A DNA stretch of 64,000 nt, from positions 2,730,001 through 2,794,000 of the forward strand of contig NZ_CP109137.1 of assembly GCF_035918095.1 (NCBI RefSeq), read 5' to 3'. Origin of the DNA: Streptomyces sp. NBC_01750 (lineage in GTDB: Bacteria; Actinomycetota; Actinomycetes; Streptomycetales; Streptomycetaceae). The first letter of the stretch is position 1. Each line of letters opens with the position of its first letter. The notes beneath the pieces are model-generated. The model was not told where the DNA came from. It ran no database searches and saw nothing but the letters and a program-made list of their open reading frames with translations. Position numbers and translations under genes: made by a program. Positions 9,601-15,392 of this stretch are shown here, in pieces.

Positions 9601-10387
9601 GAGCCATCGCCCGTACGAGGTCACTGCCGAGGACGCGGTCCTCGTTGTCCAGCAGGTCCTGGTACATCGATTCCTTGTGGGAGGCGAAGAGTGCGAGCAC
9701 TACACGGTCGGAGATCTGCCATCCGGCCTTGCCCGCCACCGCGCGTGCCGCGGCGGAGTGCACAGCCTGCAGGTCCGAAGGGTCCTGTTCGCCAACCGGA
9801 GCCCAGTCGATATGGAATTGCTCCAGCTTCACCTTCAGGGCCGGGTTGAGGCGCGGTTCCTCGTCGTCGCTCGCCCTGAGGCGGAGCCGGCCGTTGCGCG
9901 CGCGCTCGATGACCACCGGCATCAGTACCAGGGGGGCGTCACTGCCCGTCTCAGCTCCGTCCTCACGCCAGCGGAGCATGCCGACGCCGAGATTGAGGGT
10001 CCACAGGCCATAGTCGTTGAAGACCTGCGTCGCTTTGGCGCGCAAGCTGTTCAACGCGCGCAGAAGGGAAGGCGCGGTGGTCTTCTGGGTGACGATTCCG
10101 TCGGTGCGGTCGCCCTTCTTCGCCAGGACCACATCGCCGGGTCGCATGCCCTCGCCGACCTCCGGTTCCTCATCCGGTAGCGGCGCGAAGTCCCAGCCAC
10201 GGGCCAGGCCTTCGACGAACTCCTGCGCGGATGGGGTCGCGATCTCCAGTGTCGCCGACTTGGTGTGGCGGAAATTGAGCAGCCGGTTGCGGCCGCTCAG
10301 GTCCACGAGAGAGGTGCGCCAGCTCTCAAGCATCGCCTTGAGGCGGTCGAGTCCCTGGCTGCCCCCGAAGTCACCCGAGTTCGTCAC
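3617..10387 (-). CDS. Giant DUF4011 / SF1 helicase / Vsr-like nuclease / DUF3320 protein
   Basis: A single frame of about 2256 residues from GTG 10387 (GGGG 6-10 bases upstream; the open frame extends further but with low-complexity, non-homologous sequence). In order: an N-terminal DUF4011-type region (SLVDLSGRNRLLNFRHTKS, residues 20-40), Walker A LDGPPGTGKSQT near 320, a very long mostly helical insert of about 1270 residues, then helicase motifs FDEASQV (about 1590), VAGDQKQLPP, LRWHYRSRHE, ETVQGDERDVI (about 1790) and VAVTRARRR (about 1835). A Vsr/MTES_1575-like nuclease follows (SPFEEEVIDVLRGWGYEV, FRIDMAV, GIECDGAMYHSS; about 1890-1990). The C-terminus (about 2120-2250) fits DUF3320. 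From memory, DUF4011-helicase-Vsr is the architecture of the single-gene antiviral system Hhe. The ATPase and nuclease motifs look intact, so it is probably functional. Clustering with two DUF2075 genes supports a defence role, by inference. Confidence 0.9.
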   Translation of the reverse strand: MTNSGDFGGSQGLDRLKAMLESWRTSLVDLSGRNRLLNFRHTKSATLEIATPSAQEFVEGLARGWDFAPLPDEEPEVGEGMRPGDVVLAKKGDRTDGIVTQKTTAPSLLRALNSLRAKATQVFNDYGLWTLNLGVGMLRWREDGAETGSDAPLVLMPVVIERARNGRLRLRASDDEEPRLNPALKVKLEQFHIDWAPVGEQDPSDLQAVHSAAARAVAGKAGWQISDRVVLALFASHKESMYQDLLDNEDRVLGSDLVRAMALGTNSGLASDRFDFEEIELDRIDELSPPEDSPLVLDADASQRQAVAAAVAGQSFVLDGPPGTGKSQTITNMIAGLMHAGCSVLFVSEKAAALDVVLDRLKSVGLDSYALALHSHNTSRKAVAQELGRVLAEEPRAPQLSQQTLAQARELRLALSAYAEAMNEVRDPLGRTLHDVLGRVGQLSEAPVAYLSRGDDTPTGARATFHAETLSDEDLRLIVEATKAISDAWEAVADPSFPWRDLRDGLPHPRPVLEQAQAARDALTTAVDRYRDLAPGGVPVTDQSGIDRLIALLRLLEVRSPVPEAWLTTDAFADEVDDRVDAFLAELRKVQRTSTAVRAAVGGRWQELSTRLKAEPGEAEKTLSALAPRGLDLAGLTEERARQLATDFDATAGVLERTLKSLTSVSHFTGLTNPGSPEEARHLCDVIAVAGTEHRPLEQWLDLDGPARAEEAAVRGAADALSDFFARRDQVLSARALATDHAGPGWAELRPELSAERPPNEQALAALEPPGVDIASMPVREAAELAECFDTLADTLEMAAEHADSVAERLGCRRPKATSEAEDLVTLVELATASDRTLEAWLDPRALSGVQAAVAEMSSAAEELAVAEETARGIFLPEVVSEPELPEAIHRLTEGRQGLAGMLSSRIRADRKLVAQLTHGGSWRGELYDKLPLADAWCAAYRKLRSLTMTHAELIGRYRGTALPDVPALRKALAHAEAVHALAPETVADPYRRSLLATHLVDGREPQPALVELGTALRSELATWRRALDSTLLAPHAADLTKQPLPDAARWLRAHLAPVRQAVVLLDTVASVGRRDSGPGSEHTLASARTAVTVAHAAQKETATFAAQAVTDRNLLGPWYRGLDTQAEDLYDAAPNGVTGYEPMGQLLRRGLDLTRQQPGPYTTEQQRELLGRYAPEGHPHTEALRAALDSARLIARLAPDTLTEPARRTSLVNVLADGRPEPRELLAQTDQIRCDLDLWQEYTAEPHIAAVGTALAARTLEGAASWLRAHVEPFEDAADLIRSTARVMNEETSLTLSRAREAVAAVVSARAAESSFAENDATYRSLLGSLYQGTETGRDAILDALDWAQKVRRTAHGGHSAPLPRAAARLMLTASVDPSVADRANDWSGQREALAGYFEPERAEELRRELAESLTAAQSVLSRLDRDPFGPEAWTSCADALTLLRRYHLDGLPDQLARREVSAEDFPAAMERAVLTAWVERQLATDNRLKPMRAVERDQLVERFQRADQDLVAAAHAEVIAACNSRRPRRTSVGQAAVIRREAEKQRRHMPVRHLLKQTRDVVRLVKPCFMMSPLTVSQFLPPDFEFDVVIFDEASQVLPQDAVNSVYRGKALIVAGDQKQLPPTSFFIAASDSDDGDEWDEDDTDGFESILDMCKASGVLRGLPLRWHYRSRHENLIAFSNHDFYDNSMVTFPGVLEQGPDVGVEFIKADGVYDRGGSSDNPREATKVAKRVIHHFDTRPEHTLGVVALSKAQAEAIEEAVQKARAARPDLDHHFTEGRLDGFFIKNLETVQGDERDVIILSIGYGPDHRGKLLSTFGPINREGGWRRLNVAVTRARRRMEVIASFHGGDLPDSANKSVQHLKRYLQYAQHGPAILQTEAADPEAAPESPFEEEVIDVLRGWGYEVQPQVGVAGFRIDMAVRHPGAPGTYALGIECDGAMYHSSRAARDRDRLREAVLRDLGWRLHRIWGTDWYRNRRDAMARLRSVVEAACAEDPHAVRVAPPVGVDGSGGNRGNGDSTAEAVDGPMSAGRGESVEGAAGGPAVPRVEFVTVDAGPAPWSRPYQDVDPDLLAEVRDRSSSRRGMWGVELQDPDALDVVADVALCVVEVEGPVEKEVIYTRVRLAWGLGRAGQVVRDRIDRALRRLLKHGKIVHVGTAYDRPGHETEFARTPTERCARRVAEVPVAERQLVLRNVVDEGPGVHREDLLREAARFFGWARLGVDIRDALTGDIDALIAAGDLIDSEGDLMPAEGS

Positions 10388-10593
10388 GCTGGCCCCTGAT
10401 GTTGTCGCTTCTGGGCCAACGGAGCACCGGCGTCGACGGCAATCCCCTCTGCTGCCAACGCAAAGCGCGGCCAGAGAAGTCCGTACTGTCCTGGTGGCCG
10501 CACGAGTCCCGCTGATCCCCCCTGGATGCGGAAATTCTACGGTCAGCTCACCAATGCGTGAAGCGTTAACTACGGAACGGTTTTTCTCGGTAG

Positions 10594-11110
10594 TCACGAA
10601 GCCTCGGTATGCCCCGGCCCGCAGCCCCTTCGAGAAAGCGAATGGAGCACAACCGACTCCATCGCCCGGTCCCACGGCCTCGACGGCCGCCCGTCCAACG
10701 CGGGTGTCTGCTTCGACTCCTCCATTGGACACAGCCACCCCAGGCCGCGTGGCGCCTCAGTCGTGCGGCGGGCAGCCTGCGGCAACGAGACCAGGAGTTC
10801 GTGCCCTGCACCGCCGTGTGCGAGCAGGCCGGAGTTGTGGACGAGGAGCACCGCCTTGGGCCGGACGTCTCCGCTGGCCCCCTCAGCCGGTCGGCCAGGC
10901 GGGCGGGTGACGCGGCGGGCGTAGGAGCGCATGCCAGGCTTGAGCTTGCCGGTCCCGGTAAAGATGGCGTCGGCCCCTGGACTTTCGTCCAGTCGGTGCC
11001 GAGTTCGTCGGCGAGTGCGCGGAAGAGGGCCAGGAACTCCACGTTGAGGTCGACCGACAGCGCTCCAAACTCGTCGGCCAACAGTACGCCCGCCGTGACG
11101 TCGCCTGGAC
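10594..11110 (-). pseudogene. Frameshifted remnant resembling C-terminus of a pgl/BREX-type large protein
   Basis: Two minus-strand frames join into one plausible protein if a frameshift is allowed at the four-base homopolymer 10974-10977. The upstream part reads DEFGALSVDLNVEFLALF...LGTDWTKVQG. The downstream part reads ADAIFTGTGKLKPGMRSYAR, then VLLVHNSGLLAHGGAGHELL, and APRGLGWLCPMEESKQTPAL. The pattern (conserved GLLA, then a LWLLCP-like strand and LDG) recalls, from memory, the C-terminal region of large BREX-2/pgl proteins such as the PglW kinase; the assignment is tentative. There is no upstream catalytic region, so this is a fragment. It lies between the giant helicase and a second decayed gene on the other strand. 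Confidence 0.4.
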
Positions 11111-11159
11111 CCTCGACCCCGCCCCGTACGGAATCCCGCCCCAACGTCGCCACGTCCCG

Positions 11160-11665
11160 GCTCACGAACGGCCGCCACGCCCTGATCGTCGTCGAGCAGG
11201 CAGGCCGCATCGAGGTCTACGCCGACCGGCCCGACACGTTCCCCGTCCACCCGACGTCACCGTCAACGCCACCGATCCGGCCGCCGTCGTGACGCTCGCC
11301 GCCCGCGTGATGCTCTCCGTCCTCCCCGACCTCGACGGCGACGAGAGCCGGGAGACCGGCCGCACCAAGGGGGTAGGACCAGGTCCTCACCGACCGGTGG
11401 GCGAAGTTGGCGGAAGTCGGCTACGAGCTGATCCGCCTCGGCTCGTCCGTCACATCGCCCTGACCTACCAGGGGCCCGTGAGCGGCGTGTACGCCTTCCT
11501 GCCGGTCGTCGGCTCGCCGTACGCCGGGCACGCCGAGGATCACGCCGGGAGCGCGTTCACGCGGCACCTGACGGACCGCTTCCCGTGGCTCCGTGCGGTC
11601 GACGCCCACGAGGTCCACTTCGACGCCCGCCGCCCGCCCTCCGGCTGGATCGCGCTCCCATCGAC
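11160..11665 (+). pseudogene. Decayed mobile-element-type hypothetical gene with three frameshifts
   Basis: Reading across frames gives one coherent protein: RHALIVVEQAGRIEVYADRP, then after a shift near 11250 TVNATDPAAVVTLAARVM...LPDLDGDE, then after a deletion near 11345-11380 VLTDRWAKLAEVGYELIRLG, and after a third shift near 11455 GPVSGVYAFLPVVGSPYAGH...SAFTRHLTDRFPWLRAVDA. Each piece is protein-like, but none is connected in frame. No function is recognised; the style resembles hypothetical proteins carried by actinomycete integrative elements. The 3' end abuts the truncated psiE-like gene, so the junction near 11.67 kb is probably a deletion or recombination scar. Confidence 0.45.
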
Positions 11666-11682
11666 GGACGAGCCCGACGATC

Positions 11683-11985
11683 ATGCTCTCCACGCTGGAC
11701 AACAGCCTTGTGCTGTTCATGGTGGCCGAGCTGCTGCACACGGTCCGCCTCCCCATCAGGAACCGGACACTGGACGCGGAACCCTTTCTCGTTGTAGGCC
11801 TGATCGCGGGAATCCGTAAGGTTCTCATCGTCACCGCCGAGGCCGAGCGGTTCAAGTGGAATCCCCAGGGAATCGAGCTCGTCATCCTGGCCGGGCTGAT
11901 CTTCGTCATGGCGCTGGCCACCCTGGTCTGGCGGCGCGCGAGTCGGCCCCGTGAGTTCGCGTTCCCCAAAGGCATCGGTGCCTGA
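11683..11985 (+). CDS. PsiE-like membrane protein, apparently 5'-truncated
   Basis: From ATG 11683 the 100-residue product reads MLSTLDNSLVLFMVAELLHT, then EPFLVVGLIAGIRKVLIVTA and GIELVILAGLIFVMALATLVW. These match the second half of phosphate-starvation-inducible PsiE family proteins, which are usually around 150-170 residues with an extra N-terminal membrane helix. The frame stays open to 11593, but that upstream part is basic, low-complexity and unlike PsiE, and it overlaps the end of the decayed gene in another frame. There is no convincing ribosome site at 11683. It may be a remnant rather than a working gene; PsiE function is itself poorly known. Confidence 0.5.
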   Translation: MLSTLDNSLVLFMVAELLHTVRLPIRNRTLDAEPFLVVGLIAGIRKVLIVTAEAERFKWNPQGIELVILAGLIFVMALATLVWRRASRPREFAFPKGIGA

Positions 11986-12106
11986 CCCGCCCGGCGCGGG
12001 CAGCCCGGGGGTTACTGTACGGAGTCACGCTGCGGTTGCTGCTCCCGCGCCCACCGCGTTACCTGGAACGGGGCGGAGCGAGGCTCACGGAGCGCGAGGA
12101 GCGGTG

Positions 12107-13258
12107 ATGATCACGCAAGACCAGGTCGATCGAATTCTCCGGCTGGACGGGAACGGACTTCCGTTGGTCTCGCTCTACGTCCCCGCGGAACCGGACAGGA
12201 CGGGCCGCCGCGCGTTCTTGACCCGGGTGGCGAGCCTGCTGGACCGCATCCGGCCCCTCGCGGAGGATCGCACACTTGAGCACGCCGCGCGGCTCTCGCT
12301 CCGCGACGACATCGCGAAGATCGAGAAAACGCTCGAGGAGGAGCCCCACAGATCGGGCGCTGTCGCCGTCTTCTCCTGCAGCGGCAACGGCGTCTACGAG
12401 CAGGTGTGGCTGCCGCGAAGCACCCGCGAACGCATCGTGGTGGACGCCGATCCGTACGTCCGTCCGATGCTGGGCGTGCTCGACGAGTACTACCGCACCT
12501 GCGCGGTCATCGTGGACAAGGGGACCGGCCAGGTCTGGGAGCACTACATCGACCAGGCCCGGGAGCTGGAGACGATCCGCGACCGTACGCTGCGCAAGCC
12601 CAACTACGCCGCGGGGCTCGCCGAGGACCGGGTCCGCAACAAGGCCGACGAGCTCAGCAAACGGCACTACCGGCGGCTCATCGGCGAGCTGAAGCAGCTC
12701 TTCGGGACCGGGAGCTTCGACCTGCTCGTCGTCGGCGGCCACCCTTATGAGGTACCGGTCTTCATCGAATTTCTCCCGCGCGAACTGCGGGACCGGCTCA
12801 TCGGCAGCTTCACCGTCGACCGCGGGACCGCCACGCCCGCGGACATCAAGCAGAAGGTGCAGGAGCTCGTCTCCGACCACGCACAACAGGAGCAGCGACA
12901 GCTCGTCGGCGAGATCCTCGAAGCCAGGGCGGCCCGGCGGCCCTGCGCCGTCGGGCTCGACGAGACGCTGTGGGCGGCCTCGCTGGCCGCGATCCGGACG
13001 CTGGCGGTGGACGAGGAGGCGGTCGCCCCAGGTGTCGTCTGCGACCGGGACGGGCTGCTTGCGCGCTCGGGAAAGACCTGCCCGCTCTGCGGGGAGCCGC
13101 TGCGCGAGGTTCCCGACATCATCGACGCACTGACCGAGACCGTCAAAGACGACGGCGGCGAGGTCCGGCACATCGAGCCGGAGACGGAACTTCGCGCGCA
13201 CCAGGTCGGGGCACTGCTGCGCTTCGAACCTCCCCCGGAGCAGGCCGGCGCGGGGTAG
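12107..13258 (+). CDS. Bacterial eRF1-like (baeRF) family protein
   Basis: A 383-residue soluble protein. LPLVSLYVPAEPD near the N-terminus, NKADELSKRHYRRLIGELKQ and FDLLVVGGHPYEVPVFIEFL in the middle, and a C-terminal treble-clef-like CPLCGEPL segment fit the bacterial archaeo-eukaryotic release-factor-like families (Vms1/eRF1 fold) seen in actinobacteria. Eukaryotic relatives act on stalled ribosomes as peptidyl-tRNA hydrolases; a ribosome-associated stress role here is inference. I chose ATG 12107 because AGGAG lies 5 bases upstream (GTG 12104 is possible). The longer open frame back to 11951 has no such signal. It stands alone, between the truncated psiE-like gene and a long intergenic stretch. 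Confidence 0.75.
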   Translation: MITQDQVDRILRLDGNGLPLVSLYVPAEPDRTGRRAFLTRVASLLDRIRPLAEDRTLEHAARLSLRDDIAKIEKTLEEEPHRSGAVAVFSCSGNGVYEQVWLPRSTRERIVVDADPYVRPMLGVLDEYYRTCAVIVDKGTGQVWEHYIDQARELETIRDRTLRKPNYAAGLAEDRVRNKADELSKRHYRRLIGELKQLFGTGSFDLLVVGGHPYEVPVFIEFLPRELRDRLIGSFTVDRGTATPADIKQKVQELVSDHAQQEQRQLVGEILEARAARRPCAVGLDETLWAASLAAIRTLAVDEEAVAPGVVCDRDGLLARSGKTCPLCGEPLREVPDIIDALTETVKDDGGEVRHIEPETELRAHQVGALLRFEPPPEQAGAG

Positions 13259-13442
13259 TCCGCCGGATCCCTTGACCACCTCACAGAACCGGAGTAATCA
13301 CTGTAAATAGGACCGGTCAACCACGACAGGGCTCCCTCGTGGAGTACCTGTCGGGCACCGGCCAGGTCCCCGGCGGCTTCTGAGAAACGCGTAGTGGGTT
13401 GATCAGAATTTTCCGGGGACCGCCTGTGTGCAGGATGCCCTC

Positions 13443-13466
13443 AGGCCCGGATCGAAGACCCGGGCC
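13443..13466 (+). terminator. Hairpin with T-rich tail
   Basis: An 8-bp perfect stem (AGGCCCGG / CCGGGCCT) with an 8-base loop is followed by TTTGT. It lies 185 bases after the eRF1-like gene and before the small ORF at 13517, so it may be a distal terminator. Confidence 0.45.
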
Positions 13467-13516
13467 TTTGTGCTGTCTCCGGCTCCTGTTTCCGCGCGGA
13501 CAACTACTGACAACCA

Positions 13517-13684
13517 ATGCTCATGATCGCCAGATCTGCTCGGGCAGTGGTCGCCGACAGCGCTCACGGAATCGCGGATCCCGCACTCGGAGGCGCCGGA
13601 CTCGGAGAGTGGGCCTACAACAGCTACGGCCTGCCGCTAGATCAGGCGCCTTTAGTAACAAGATCAAGCACCACAATGAAGTAA
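13517..13684 (+). CDS. Possible 55-residue orphan peptide with TTA codon
   Basis: The ATG at 13517 opens 55 codons ending in TAA. The product starts MLMIARSARAVVADSAHG, has a Gly-rich centre and ends LVTRSSTTMK. Codon use is unlike the neighbours: it includes CTA and TTA, and TTA is rare in Streptomyces and read by the bldA tRNA. There is no clear ribosome site upstream, so expression is doubtful. It lies in a 900-base stretch without confident genes (13259-14167) that otherwise holds hairpins. No family is recognised. It could be chance or a small regulated peptide. Confidence 0.25.
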   Translation: MLMIARSARAVVADSAHGIADPALGGAGLGEWAYNSYGLPLDQAPLVTRSSTTMK

Positions 13685-13689
13685 GAGTT

Positions 13690-13718
13690 CCGATGCCTTC
13701 GCTTCGCTCAGGCATCGG
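13690..13718. terminator. 8-bp stem hairpin after the orphan ORF
   Basis: CCGATGCC at 13690-13697 pairs perfectly with GGCATCGG at 13711-13718 around a 13-base loop, 5 bases after the stop of the small ORF at 13517. Confidence 0.4.
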
Positions 13719-13783
13719 CACGCATCGGCGTCCCCTCGTCCTCGCAACCCCTGCATAGACGCAGCGGCGAAGGGTGAACCTCA

Positions 13784-13818
13784 GCGGGGCTCAGGCCGGC
13801 AACCGGCCTCAGCCCCGC
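13784..13818. terminator. 16-bp GC-rich hairpin, likely bidirectional terminator
   Basis: The arms 13784-13799 and 13803-13818 are inverted copies with one mismatch around a 3-base loop (CAA). This is a strong stem typical of Streptomyces terminators that lack a U-tract. No gene is supported between here and the rnpB terminator. Confidence 0.5.
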
Positions 13819-14167
13819 CGCCGCTATTCCCGGCCCCCTTGGTCTCGCCGCCGGGCCGCGGCCGCCGACGCCTCTCTCCGGCGAGTATCAGTCGGTACGC
13901 AAGGCTGCTGACGATCAGACGAAGAGTGCTGCTCCACTCAGCAGGGCTGTCAGGGAGGTACAAGCCAGAAGCGGCTGCGTACATCCTCAGACATCTCGAC
14001 GGGACCAGACAGATGACCCATGACATAGGCCGCCTGCACCAGGTCAGGCCCCACCGCCGCCAATCTCCGGCCCCACTTCCCATGGCTACCCTCGTGGCTG
14101 CCGTCGTAGCCGAGCGGTCCGGTTTGAACCGGTACGGAACGGGCTCCAGGCAAGTCTCGAATCTCAG

Positions 14168-14209
14168 AAAAAGGGCCCCTGACCAGCAATTTCGCTGGCC
14201 GGGGGCCCA
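14168..14209 (-). terminator. rnpB intrinsic terminator
   Basis: Read on the minus strand, GGGCCCC and GGGGCCC arms enclose an inner stem-loop (CCAGCGAAATTGCTGG) and are followed by TTTTT. It begins 5 bases after the 3' end of the RNase P RNA. Confidence 0.85.
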
Positions 14210-14213
14210 TACC

Positions 14214-14626
14214 GGCAGACGAGTCGGGCTGTACGCCGGGTTCTGTCTCCCGGTCGCCTCGCGGCGGCCGGGGAGACGGCCATCCATCTAGGACCGGCGT
14301 TGCCACCGGTCTCGTGCGGTCTACCCGCGGACTCGGGCGGGCAGCCCTCGAACGTCCGCGCAGGGCCGCTTTTGAGGGCGGCCCCTCTTGACCTTGCTCC
14401 AGGTGGGGTTTACCTAGCCGCCTGAGTCACCTCAGGCGCTGGTGGTCTCTTACACCACCGTTTCACCCTTACCGGGGACCGAGGTCCCCGGCGGTCTGTT
14501 TTCTGTGGCACTGTCCCGCGGGTCACCCCGGGTGGGCGTTACCCACCACCTTGCCCTGTGGAGCCCGGACGTTCCTCGGGAAGATCCAGAAGATCTTCAC
14601 GCGGCCGTCCGCCCGGCTCGTCTGCC
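14214..14626 (-). ncRNA. rnpB: RNase P RNA (type A)
   Basis: The catalytic RNA of RNase P, which removes the 5' leader of tRNA precursors. The terminal pairing (P1) is visible: GGCAGACGAG at the 5' end (14626 downward) complements CTCGTCTGCC at the 3' end (ending 14214). The conserved 5' core GAGGAACGTCCGGGCTCC lies near 14578-14561, GGGTAAGGGTGAAACGGTG and a GTAAGAGACCACCAGCGCC loop lie in the centre, and the conserved 3' core AGACAGAACCCGGCGTACAG precedes the P1 return strand. Length (about 413) and GC-rich helices fit actinobacterial type A. A strong intrinsic terminator follows. The 5' end lies only 13 bases after the stop of the TetR gene on the same strand, so the rnpB promoter must sit inside that coding sequence. 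Confidence 0.97.
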
Positions 14627-14638
14627 GTGGCACCCATG

Positions 14639-15166
14639 CTACCTGGCGCGTGTGCGGACGAAGCCCGCCGAGCCGGTGGCCCAGGCCGCCGCGAGGTCAG
14701 CGCCCGGCGGGAAGCGGCCGTTCAGTTCGAGGATGGTCATGCCGTGGGCGAAGGCCCAGGCCGCCCGGGCGGCGTCCGCGTCGCCGCCGACCGCGCGGAG
14801 GAGAGGGGCAACGGCACGGTCCTCCACGCCCGCGGGCAGGGCCTCGCGGGCTATCGGGCGGTCGGTGGCGAGACGGTAGAGGTGCGGATGGGCCAGGGCG
14901 TAGGCGCGGTAGGCGGTGGCCAGAGCCTGGAAGGAGCCGGCGGCCGCGGCCTCGGCGGCCTCGAGGACCTCGGCGGTCTCGCGGAGGAATTCGGCGATCA
15001 GGGCCGTCTCGACCGAGGACTTGTCCGGGAAGTGCTTGTAGAGGGACGGTGCCTTGATGCCGACCCGCTCGGCGAGGCGGCGCATGGTGAGCGCTTCCGG
15101 GCCTTCCTGCTCGAGCAGTTCGCGGGCCGCGGTGACGATCTGCTGCGCACGGGTGGGGTCAGGCAC
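14639..15166 (-). CDS. TetR family transcriptional regulator
   Basis: A 175-residue repressor. The helix-turn-helix occupies residues 5-50 (IVTAARELLEQEGPEALTMR, then LAERVGIKAPSLYKHFPDKS), followed by an all-helical ligand domain with the DUF1956/TetR_C-type pattern ending FAHGMTILELNGRFPPG. I chose GTG 15166, with GGAAGG about 9 bases upstream. The open frame upstream is basic low-complexity sequence. The adjacent upstream gene on the same strand (RNB nuclease) ends 226 bases away, so it is probably its own unit. The ligand is unknown. Its coding region overlaps the likely promoter of rnpB. Confidence 0.88.
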   Translation of the reverse strand: MPDPTRAQQIVTAARELLEQEGPEALTMRRLAERVGIKAPSLYKHFPDKSSVETALIAEFLRETAEVLEAAEAAAAGSFQALATAYRAYALAHPHLYRLATDRPIAREALPAGVEDRAVAPLLRAVGGDADAARAAWAFAHGMTILELNGRFPPGADLAAAWATGSAGFVRTRAR

Positions 15167-15392
15167 GCTGGAAGCCTTCCTTTCAACGGATTCCGTAGCC
15201 GAAGGCGCGATCGTACGAGATACGGGCCGACCAGCCGCACAGGCCCGCGACGACCGGTGCCCGGACCGGCGTCGTCCGGCCCGTCCGGCCGGATGCGGTG
15301 CGGAAGCCGAGGCTGAGTAGGGCCGCGGGCCGGCCGTGACCGAGGGCGGGTCCCCGGGCGCAGCCAACGTTGTTGACCACGGCTGTTCGCGC

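Noticed and set aside
10388..10738. Longer N-terminus of the giant helicase from 10738
   Set aside because: The extra 117 residues are low-complexity and contain no DUF4011-like sequence; GTG 10387 has a nearby GGGG and starts just before the conserved region.
14101..14160. tRNA-like stretch containing CGGTTTGAACCGG
   Set aside because: Only a palindromic GGTTTGAACC resembles a T-arm; no acceptor, D or anticodon stem can be folded.
14442..15057. Plus-strand open frames across the rnpB/TetR boundary
   Set aside because: They overlap the unmistakable RNase P RNA and the TetR gene on the other strand and have shadow-frame composition.
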